Shown: positions 37,130-46,038 of the stretch, in pieces | Position numbering within the stretch: the stretch's first letter is position 1 | Layout: each line of letters opens with the position of its first letter | Assembly (NCBI RefSeq): GCF_003369915.1 | Contig: NC_046676.1 | Location: forward strand, 24,366,001 to 24,430,000 | Length of the DNA: 64,000 nucleotides | Source of the DNA: Drosophila miranda | Lineage: Eukaryota; Arthropoda; Insecta; Diptera; Drosophilidae | Direction: 5' to 3' | Made by a program: the position numbers and the translations under genes | Notes under the pieces: model-generated | What the model was told of the DNA's origin: nothing | What the model saw: only the letters and a program-made list of their open reading frames with translations | Databases searched by the model: none

Positions 37130-38865
37130 CTACATGTGTTGCAGCGTCGTCCGGAAGTCGTCCACCAACTGCTTCATGGCCATCGTGCAGCCCACAATCC
37201 CAAAGACGAGTCCCACGACGATGAGCAGGAGGTCGCGGACCAGCTTCCACCTCAGACGCCCGTAGCCGACGTCGTAGTTGAGGAAGATGTCTATCAGGGC
37301 CGGACAGAGCAGGTTCAGATTGCTCAGAGAGAAGGCGCCCTCCAGCTCGGTGAGGGCGGCCAGATTGGGCACGCCCACAGCCACCAGACCTGCGCGGAAG
37401 AAGGAGCTGTGAGTGGCCCTCAGGGCAGTGGCTGGAGCAGCGATGCCGACCTGTGAGGAGCAGAAAGCTGACGCGCACCGCATACTCCAGGAGAGTGTGG
37501 TACTTCCCCTTCTCTGTGGCTTCACTGTAGTCGCTGAAGATCACCGTGATCACCACGAAGCCGTTGAGGGGATAGCTCAAGAAGATCCCCGTGGCAATGA
37601 AGACTTTGATCAGCTGCGAAAGACTGCGAAAGGGAGAGCGAGAGTGAGCGAAAGTCGGGACCATTCTTACATTTCATTCTGCGGAATATTCAGGGTTATG
37701 CTGGCCTCCACCATCTCGCCGAACCGCCAATAGCCCATGATGCCGAAGAATATGTTGGAGAGGAGGATGAAGAAGACGGAGACATTCAGAACACCGAACA
37801 TCCCCAGATAGCTCTGGGGCTGGGCCATGTTCGCCTCCACAACGAGCATCTATGGAGAAGAGGATCAGTAGCAGCCCCGATGCGGGGGAAAAAGGGGAAC
37901 TCACCGAACCCACGGCTGTCAGGGAGAAGGAGGCGATGCCGAAGAAGACCAGCCACTCGCTGGGGCATGTGGTCAACTGGCGCTCGCGGGGATCGGGCAG
38001 CCCGCTGAAGAGGTAGTACATGATGAAGGCAAAGCCCCCGTAGAGCAGGAAGTTGGACACCAAGTTGAGGGGCACCAGGTACTTGAGACGCCGTATCAGG
38101 AAGAGGGGCAGCAGGAGCAGGCACGCGCCCAGGACGTAGTAGCGCTCGTTGTACTTGCCGCCGTAGAAGTCGCCGATCTCCTTGAAGTTCTTCGCCACGA
38201 ACACCAGGTAGACGGTGCACAGCCCGAACTGGCCGAAGACGAGGACACAGGTGGTGAGGAGGCCGGCGGCGCGGCCGAAGCGGTGCACCCACTTGGGCCC
38301 CAGCTCGTAGGCAATCTGCACGGCCTCCGGCATGGACACCTGCGGCACTCGGCGCCTGCGACAGCACTCGGTCATGCCGGCGATCTGTCCGCGGAAGAGA
38401 CCGGAAACCAATTAGAAATGGGGGCGGGGGGCTGTCCACAGCCACTTACAGACCAGCAAATGGATGGAGTACGTCAGCAGGATCATCAGCAGGACCGAAA
38501 AGAGGACGCCCGCCAGAACGCCCGAGTGGCGGAATGCCAGCGGCATGGCCAGGATTCCGGTGCCAATCACGCACTTCAGCAGGGATATGACGGCATCACA
38601 GTTGCTGGGGAAGTGGATTCAACGAACGGATTCAGCGAGGGGAAGGGGACAGCAAAGGGCAAAGGGCAAAGGGCAACTCACGTCAGCGGCACCTCCACGG
38701 TTCGCTTCTCGTACGGATTGTAGATGAAGAACGACGACCTGGAGCGACTGCAGGGAGGACAAGTTTGAAGGAATCCAGGAACCTCTGGAGCCCCAAAAAC
38801 ACTCACATTTCGGTTAAAGCCTGTTCCGTGGGCTCCGCCTGGTCCGGCCTTGGCCTGGGCTCCAT
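37130..38865 (-). CDS. Proton-coupled amino acid transporter (SLC36/PAT, AAAP superfamily)
   Basis: Seven exons on the minus strand (38865-38807, 38747-38682, 38604-38454, 38384-37905, 37849-37671, 37623-37451, 37389-37130) join in frame to 455 residues. The first transmembrane helix carries the family motif GTGILAMP (about residues 56-63). Later segments match PAT members: [16 protein letters not shown] after TM2, [55 protein letters not shown], and [25 protein letters not shown]. About eleven helices are expected. Such proteins move small amino acids with protons across plasma or lysosomal membranes. The first exon starts [12 protein letters not shown], with a cytosolic N terminus. Reading through needs two donors of the form GTC (GTCTGT after 38454, GTCGGC after 37451), and the intron 37670-37624 is only 47 bases. 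Subfamily is clear; the exact fly orthologue was not assigned. Confidence 0.88.
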
Positions 38866-41700
38866 TCCCCGAGAGAACTTCGAAAGGAAAGGCAACGGAG
38901 AGAGAAGGACCAAAGCCAAGCAAAGGGAAAACGAAAAAGTGTCTCGCCCTTTTGACAGCAATTTCAAATTAGTTGAGTCGATTCCCTGCAACTGCCGGCA
39001 GCTGCGCACACATTCAATTCACTTAGAACGAATCAGAGCCGGCGCCGGAAATGGCCGGAAATGGCCGGAAATGGCCGGCACTGCGGCACAATCAAAATGG
39101 CTGCACATGCGCGGCCATTATCGTAATAAGTGCAACTTATGGCCTGCCTTGGGGCGCTGCAGGGCATAAACTGCCCCAACTAACGGCCGGAGCAAGGAGC
39201 GAGGGCAGGGGCAGGGGCAGGGGCAGGGACAGGCCAACGAAGCCCTGAAAGCCGCATCTCTAAGGTCAGAGTGATCTGTAGCCCTGTACCCTACCTACTC
39301 TGCAATAAATGAGTCTTGAGAGGACCCAACTGACTGCCACAGTCTAGTTTCCCAGTCCCCACCTTCGCCCTTAGCCAGGCTCCACTGTCTCCATTGCGTT
39401 TCCAGCTCCCCAGTGGACGATTGCCAAGCCCGAATGTGCATTTCCGCGTTGTGTCTGTCTGTCTGTGTGTGCGTGTGTGCGTGTGTGTGCGAACTTAACA
39501 GTAAATTGAATTAAAATTTATTGTGCAAATTGTGCAGAATTCCGAAAGCGCGTAGTGCAGCCCCATAGCCAAAGCCCAAAGCCAAAGCCAAAGCCGGGAA
39601 CACGCGCTGACGGCAGTCGCCGAATGTCAGGCAAAGACATCGGCGCAAATCCAATACAAATAAAATTAAGTAAAAATGCACACAGCGCCAGGATGCGAGA
39701 GGGGAGGTGTGGGGGCGGGGGGGCATGGGGGGTGCGGAGTGTTTGGCAGAGAAATATGCAAATGTGATATTGTCGCTGGGCGACATTTACAACAATTACA
39801 ATAACAACGACAGAGCGAGGATGGGGAAGGGGAATGAATGCCTGTGGGGGCGGAGTCGGAGACGGAGTCGGAGACGGCACCTAACTGCGTGCGACATGTG
39901 ACACGATATTCAAATAAAGGCGCACGGCGCACAGCGCACTGCTGGGGCACTGCTGGGGCACTGCTGGGGCGATGCTGGGGAGGCGTGGCATTTATAGCAT
40001 ATATTTTGCATAAAGGGAAATATGCAGCAGTGGCAGTGGCAGTGGCAGTGGCAGTGGCAGGAGCAGCAGTTACTACTGGAAAAGAAAACGAGCGGCGGCA
40101 GCGCAGCAGCAGAAATCAAATAAAACAAATTTGGAATTTTACAGCAGACAAGGACGGAAGGAAGCAAGGAAGGATCCCCAAGAACTGCTTATGTGCAGCG
40201 CGACAATGCTGGGTCCCAGTCCCAGACCTAGTCCTGGCTCCTGGCTGAGTCCTTCTTTGGACTGCCTCCACATGTTCCTTAAACTGTCACCAAATGCGTG
40301 TGTGTGTGTGGAAGTATAGAGTATGGAAGTATGCCAGGGTGAGAGAGTCTTTGTGTCTGTCCGGGTGTGTATGTTAGGGAAACAAACAGACTGACATTCA
40401 ATTTAAATTCCTATACAAATAATTGCATGGCATTGGCGGAAGCCTCGAGGGGGCCTGGAGGGGGCGATTGCTAACGGCAGATTGCAGCTCTGAGATAAAA
40501 AAGTCTAACCTGAACTACAGTTGATTTGCTTTGTGCAAAAGGCGCGAGGGACCAGACCCCAAACTGAAAGCATTCAAGATGTTGCACAGAACTAAGGGGA
40601 TTCACACAGCAGCAGAGCGGGAGGATTGCAGCAGGGATACGCCACAGAGCCGCTGAATCGTCATATCCCCATCGAATATAATTATTCACATGCCGTTTTT
40701 GCACAGACTCTTTCAGAGCACAGACTAATTTGCTTAGCCCAATGTCATTGGCCAGACAGGAGACTAGAACAAGGCCAGACCAGACCAGACCATGCCAGAC
40801 CAGACCAGACCAGAAAGTCATCCTGCAAATAATTATAAATTCCTTGCGGTGCTCGTCTGCCTGCCGGAGCTGCTCCTCCACTATTATTCCGGGGCTCATC
40901 ATCCGTCTCTAAGCCAAAAATAAATTCCATTTCAACGCAAATTTTCCCAATGCTGCGCACGCACGCAGGACGAGCAGGACGAGCACGACGAGCAGGATGT
41001 GCTGGCTTTTGTCCTTGGCAATTGGCGTTCACCTGGCACGGCATCCCAAACATTATCACTGCGGTTATCCCAGCAGCGTCGTCGTCATCATCAAATGTTA
41101 TCAACAGCTTAGCGACACAAAGCGTGGCAGGCGGGGCAGGCGGGGTGGGGGGGGGGGCTGCAAAAAACTTTGCAAGTGCGCCACGTTCCGCTGCAGTTGC
41201 TCCTGCTGGTGCATCCTGGCAATGCCCCTTCCTCGTACCGCACCGCACCGTACTGTGGCATGCACCGCGTGCTTCCCCATTCTGTGCGCATCAATGATTT
41301 TGATCAGATTTACTGAAGCCGCCTGTCTATGTCCAGCAACGCCACCGCACCACTCCCCCCCCCAGCCGCGCCCCGACCAGTGCCTGCTATGTATTTTTGC
41401 ATTTATAATGAAATTCATCGTTCATTTTTCATACTTGCACAAAGTGGATTTTTATTAGATTCCCATTTCTCATTTTTTTTCCCCGCTTCCTGCGCTGCTT
41501 CTTCCGCCGTTTTGAGTCCGTCTCGTCCTTTTCCAGATTTTTCTGATTTTGTTTCTGCGTAGCCGCACGGCACGAAATTAATGCGGTTTGGAGCTCTCTG
41601 GAGCTCCATATGGAGCGAGGCCATGGAACACATCCAGTGCAGGGCACTTACATTTTTTCATCGCGAAAAGAAAACACAATATTCTAGCTAAAAGTGCACT
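38866..41700. other. Upstream intergenic stretch with short repeats
   Basis: No supported exon. It contains tandem GGAAATGGCC units near 39047-39080, CAGGGG hexamers near 39205-39230, GGAGTCGGAGAC units near 39852-39880, GGGGCACTGCT repeats near 39945-39975, a GGCAGT array at 40028-40060, and AGACC pentamer-rich DNA at 40775-40815. Confidence 0.5.
40028..40060 (+). repeat. (GGCAGT)n hexamer repeat
   Basis: About five tandem units of the same hexamer seen at 21518-21550. Confidence 0.9.
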
Positions 41701-41939
41701 TCAATTGAATTATCGGTAATTGATAATCGAGAAAGTTAATTGGTGCAGATTGGGTTGGGAAATAAATAAACAAATAATTAAATTGCTAGAATGTTTGGGT
41801 TACTAGAGTAGAGTAGAGCAGAGAATTGTGTGTGGCGGTTTTGTTTATTAAATACAAAATATAGTCCCATAAGAGACTTAAATTGCTCGTCGCTACGTTC
41901 GTCTTCTGGTTTCGCTTTGATCACTCAGACTCTCCATCT

Positions 41940-42135
41940 CTTGCGGCCTCGCTGCGTTTATTCGCCTGGGAGCGAATTCGCCCTAGCTCGGCTTCTGTTT
42001 TGCAGCTCACCTCGCCGATCTGCTTCGTGCTCCAAATAATTCGCCCTCGCTCGTTCTAGCTTTGCGCTCTCAATTGTGCGCTCTTTCTCTGCTGTGATGA
42101 TGAGGAATTCGCCTGGGCGCGAATTCGCCCTCGCT
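41940..42135. repeat. Recurrent AATTCGCCCT motif block, repeat or TE remnant
   Basis: A 24-base block starting TTCGCCTGGG (41961 and again near 42108) is repeated with one substitution. Each copy contains a near-palindrome GCGAATTCGC. The core AATTCGCCCT appears a third time near 42039. The DNA is moderately GC-rich against AT-rich flanks and has no long frame, which suggests a small repeated element. Confidence 0.4.
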
Positions 42136-42139
42136 ATCG

Positions 42140-43020
42140 GTTCGGATTGCCTACAGACATCCATACATATGTACATACATACATGTATGCATGTGTATAT
42201 TAACCGTATATGCACGGTTAACTATGATTTCTATTTATAAGAATGCATATTATTTGTTCTGTATAATAAGCCAAAGTATTGAAATTGAATACTGACAGCT
42301 CCATACGTCCTTTCTTGCTTTTAAGAACTGGAAAAGTTCACATTTCACAGCGCGTGGCGTGGCGTGGCATGGCTTCATTTATTATATTATGCATATTTTC
42401 CACACAATTTGTCACTGCTGCTAGAGCGTGTTGTGTGTGTGTGTGTGTGTGGGGGGGGGGGGGAACTATTTGGAAAACAAACGCAACGCGCACACACCAC
42501 TAGGCGAATTTTCTATTAAATAAACTGTCAGTCATTGACGTTGGTGCGTCTCCAACGTGTGTCGTGTCCTCTGCCTCTGCCTCTGCCTCCGCCTCCAAGT
42601 GCCAATGCGAAAGTCATACACGATGATGTTTCAAATAATTGCACACCCCGGCTCAACTCTCCCTCTTTGCTCCTTCCAGCGAACGGGAAAAATATTAACA
42701 GCATTTTTAGCGAGAGGCACGCAAAAACAAAGGATAAGACCAGCAGGTCCCTTCGCATATTATTTTCTGGTCTTCTGCCGGGGTATGTGTCGCCTGTCTG
42801 GAGCGTAATTGAAAGCTACACGTAGAATATTAGAAAGAGCAAAAGGTTGAGTACATTATGCGGTCACGAAACGTGAGCGTACACAGAATTTCTATTAATC
42901 CTGGGAACGAAACTGACAATGAATAGCGGAGATACAAATAACCTATAAAATAAATACGTTAAGAGCGAGTTTAAAAGTTCGCGCGCATTTTAGCTCACTG
43001 ACAAAAGCTAACTCACACAG
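42140..43020. other. AT-rich intergenic DNA with microsatellites
   Basis: ACATAC/CATG repeats at 42160-42200, a TG array then G run at 42430-42463, and CTGCCT hexamers near 42570-42595. No coding sequence seen. Confidence 0.5.
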
Positions 43021-43082
43021 ATTTAGGTGCAGTTAGGCGCGAAATTTCTCGTTTACATTTGAATTTAACAGTGCCATAACAT

Positions 43083-43348
43083 ATGTCGGTACAGTGTATA
43101 GTTTGTGGCGAGGAATACGAGGCAAGGCGCGACACTGTCCTTCAGGGACTGCCGCGGCACATCCTTGTACAGACAGTTTTGAAGAAGCATCAAATGGTAC
43201 TCCCTTAATCGTTTTCTACACTACAATGTTTCAGGTTTGCAAACAGCTGCTTGACTTAAGTGAATATGTATCCGAGAACCGGCCTAATCTTTCCCAGCAT
43301 AGCACTGACGGAGTTGAGCTGACGGTTGAGTTTCAGAACATTAGATAG
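43083..43348 (+). pseudogene. Possible small CxxC protein gene or gene fragment
   Basis: An ATG frame at 43083-43196 gives MSVQCIVCGEEYEARRDT and then LPRHILVQTVLKKHQM. A second block at 43235-43348 (VCKQLLDLSEYVSENRP onwards, stop TAG) would continue it in phase if the 38 bases between them (starting GTAC, ending TTTCAG) were an intron. Thirty-eight bases is below the usual fly minimum, so a truncated or decayed gene is as likely. The amino acid composition looks like real protein, unlike the repeat-derived frames nearby. The CxxC pair could be half of a zinc-binding site. No family was recognised. Confidence 0.3.
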
Positions 43349-43548
43349 TTCATCAATGATCTGAAAACCTATTAAAATGGGCAAAAGTGATATTTTTGGG
43401 TATTTTTTGCTCACTTTTTACTTCTTTCTTTACTATTTTCTCCTATAAGAAAGACGATTCTTGATTAAAGTTCCTCCTAGTCTCTCTTGAAAGCCAACTA
43501 AGTTGTTTGCTAATGAAGTGATGACGAAGTGATTTATAAACAAAACAC

Positions 43549-43635
43549 ATGGAAAAATCGTACGCTCGCATACGTTTCTTTGTAGGGGGCGGATCGGAGG
43601 AGCTGCTATTCGTCGACGAATTGGAAGATGTTTAA
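43549..43635 (+). CDS. Candidate 28-residue small ORF next to a poly(A) signal
   Basis: ATG at 43549 opens MEKSYARIRFFVGGG and ends ELEDV at TAA 43633-43635, with AATAAA overlapping at 43635-43640. Within it, TTTCTTTGTAG followed by GGGGC also looks like a splice acceptor. This could therefore be a last exon of the CxxC gene upstream rather than a separate small gene. The acidic, compositionally normal C terminus and the adjacent poly(A) signal argue for a real transcript end. Confidence 0.25.
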   Translation: MEKSYARIRFFVGGGSEELLFVDELEDV

Positions 43636-43640
43636 ATAAA

Positions 43641-44220
43641 AAACACCCTCAGGTTTTGGTCGTTAGTTGCTCCAAGAATTTTTGTGTTTAGGTATAATTA
43701 TGTATGAGTATGTGCGAGTTACTTAGTTCTATACAAATGTATAGTTGTCGCATCTAATATTGTTATTTTCAAAATAAAGTGTGTAGCCGCCGAAATCTAT
43801 TGCCAATTATCCCATAATAAATAAAAATACCGAAATGCATCTATGAGAATAATTAGTTCATGCAGCTATCAACAGATGGCGCCTATAAGGCATATCCGCG
43901 TATATACAAAACCATAGCAAATTTCCGATCATGTCACCTGTTTTAATACAGGGGGCTAAGAGGGCTATGTCCGTTTGTTTATCGGTATTCGAGACACATA
44001 CACATACATAAGAAAATCAAAGCAATCGCTGCAGCAGTATTTAAAATAGGCCAGTCAAGTAGAAAATTGATTCACTAATCGGATAAAATTATGTGAAAGT
44101 GGCTGAGCGTTCTATCCAGCTAGTAATATTGAACCGAATATCAAAAAAGACGAATTTGATGGAGCTTGAATAATTCGTCAGTATACTTACGGTATATTTG
44201 CTGTATTTCTGAGGGTTAGA
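43641..44220. other. Non-coding stretch
   Basis: AT-rich sequence with nothing recognisable on either strand. Confidence 0.5.
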
Positions 44221-44458
44221 CGGTCATACTGCTGCTCTCTACTGCAACGAAGAAATGAGTCGTGATATGGAATCGCCTATAAAAGGTAGGGTAGGGACAA
44301 GCAAAAACAGCCAAGCCAAGGCAAATAGCAAGGCTCGTCCGAACCCCACCTCGCGGGTGATGGCAAAAGGGGTGGACTTTACCTTGCATGCGTTTCTTTT
44401 TTTGGGCGGTTGGTCCGGTGGGCGGTGTGCATACCCTATTTTCCCTCCCAATATGTAG
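44221..44458 (+). other. Motif 1-like promoter element and 67-codon frame of uncertain status
   Basis: CGGTCATACTG at 44221-44231 differs by one base from core promoter Motif 1 (YGGTCACACTR). Twenty-four bases downstream, an ATG at 44255 opens a 67-residue frame starting MSRDMESPIKGRVG and ending in a Gly/Pro-rich tail (stop TAG 44456-44458). The N-terminal half is basic and hydrophilic; no family was recognised. It may be a short gene, a 5' leader of ATPCL, or chance. Confidence 0.25.
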
Positions 44459-44553
44459 CAAATGTGTAGTTACCGAGTAGTTGCGATGTAATTACTTGAG
44501 CAAAATGTAAATCATGTAGAAACGAACATGTAGTATATGTAGTATAAAGTCCG

Positions 44554-44564
44554 CGGTCACACTG
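44554..44564 (+). promoter_or_regulatory. ATPCL: ATPCL core promoter, Motif 1 (M1BP site)
   Basis: CGGTCACACTG is an exact match to the fly housekeeping core-promoter Motif 1, bound by M1BP, and normally lies at the transcription start. A plausible leader exon follows and ends at the donor GTGAGT at 44662. This would leave a first intron of about 1.37 kb up to the coding exon at 46031. Confidence 0.65.
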
Positions 44565-44667
44565 GTAAAACAAAAAAAAAACAAAAACGAAAAAGAAAGT
44601 TGGCGATTTTTGGTTTACGTGTAAATTGCTAACTAATATACGCGAAGTTGCTATAACTATAGTGAGT

Positions 44668-46030
44668 ATACCCCATCAGAATAATCCGGGACTGCTAAAT
44701 CGGCAGTTATTAACACACTGCAAGTGCTATTTGAAAGTAAAACATGGGTAACCAGAGTGACGTATGTAGATCTCGCAAATGTACACACATCGGGCGGGCA
44801 CGCACTCACATTGAATCTTGCAGAAATTTATGTGCATAGCTATGCAGATGCTTGAGAATTTAATACTGAAATACTAAAGCGAGCACTTGCAACGTTAGAT
44901 TAAAGCAAAGCTGACCTCATGGCCTGTGATGCAACTGCTGCTGTATTGATTTTGCCCACTTTCACCTCTTACTAAATTCGGTTTCGCTAAAAACCGCGGC
45001 AGATTGCCATACGCGTCAGAAATAGGAACGGAACGCACCGCTGCGCAGTGAACTTCGTTACCTGATGTAAATTAGGCAGATAGATACTATAACATGTACT
45101 ATATATGTATGTATACAGCGGGCATATTGCAAAGTCATTACCTGACGAGGCGAAAAAGAAGAAGGGAGGGGGACGCGGAGGGGGCCAATGTCAGTGGCTG
45201 CTTAAAATGTGTGTGCTTTTCAAATTAGATTCAAAGCTCCACTAGCTAGACCAGCCACAGTACCACAGGGTACCGTTTCGCCCTCGACTCCTCACATCAT
45301 TTAGTTTGAAGAAATTTTGGGAGAAAGTTAAGCTGGCAGGCAGCTGCTGCCCTTCGATAACCGGTTCATCACAGCCCAACCACTTGTTTGACAAGTGAAA
45401 GACTGTGGACCACTGTCCAGGTAGTGCATAGCCCAGTGCCAGCCTCCCCCTTAATCTGGAGAGAGGCTTATTCTTGGGGACTAACGTAAGGCCCCGTTGT
45501 CTGTCGCTCTTAAATCTACCAATCTTCCAAAGACGGCGAGGCACCCGAAGAGCTTGTGCTCGCGCTCGCGCTCGCGCTCGCGCTTAAGTCGTCGCACGAA
45601 GGCAGGCGCTGACGCTGACGCTGCCTGCCCTGTTGCTTAGCTTTTGTTTCCCTTTCGTGGCTGGTGCTTGCGCATTTTTGATTTCAGTTTACTTCCAAAC
45701 TCGACATCGTGCAGGTTGACAGACACACAGGTTTCCAAGTGATTCGATTCCAGAAATAAAACACCGGACACCAACACTCGCACCGTACACACACACCGTC
45801 AGAAATACCTATTGCACTTGCACACTCACACACAAACACTCTAACGGGCGGCTCCGTCTCTAATCAATTCTAAGTAAATACTTGTAAAATCAAAGTTTGA
45901 AAGTACAGACAAAAGTCAAACGGTACGGCACGACACGGGGTGGGGTGGGGTCCATATTTGCCATTGAATTCCGATCCATGCTAATGCCATGCCTCTATAT
46001 CCTATGTTTCTCTCTTTCTGCCCTTGACAG
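44668..46030. other. Presumed ATPCL 5' intron
   Basis: The sequence contains an unexplained 100-codon minus-strand frame at 45242-45544, a GCTCGC hexamer array at about 45556-45585, a second possible leader donor (GAC then GTATGT near 44762), and a CCTTGACAG acceptor ending at 46030. Confidence 0.5.
45242..45544 (-). other. Unexplained 100-codon frame inside the ATPCL 5' intron
   Basis: An open frame starting MPRRLWKIGRFKSDRQRG and ending WYCGWSS, without low-complexity sequence, in contrast to most non-coding frames here. No family was recognised, no splice structure is evident, and no promoter was noted. Its DNA contains several short complementary stretches, so a structured RNA or an old insertion is also possible. 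Confidence 0.15.
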
Positions 46031-46038
46031 CATCTGGG

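Noticed and set aside
37786..38445. 219-codon minus-strand frame in the transporter gene
   Set aside because: Wrong frame: Arg/Pro-rich translation of the same DNA that encodes hydrophobic PAT helices in the true frame.
44743..44767. ATG-GGT-AAC mini-exon with GTATGT donor as an alternative ATPCL start
   Set aside because: Its phase 0 end does not match the phase of the exon at 46031, so it would be out of frame with MSAKAI.
45556..45590. GCTCGC array as a possible CRISPR or binding-site array
   Set aside because: Simple six-base tandem repeat without spacers; CRISPR arrays are not expected in an insect genome.
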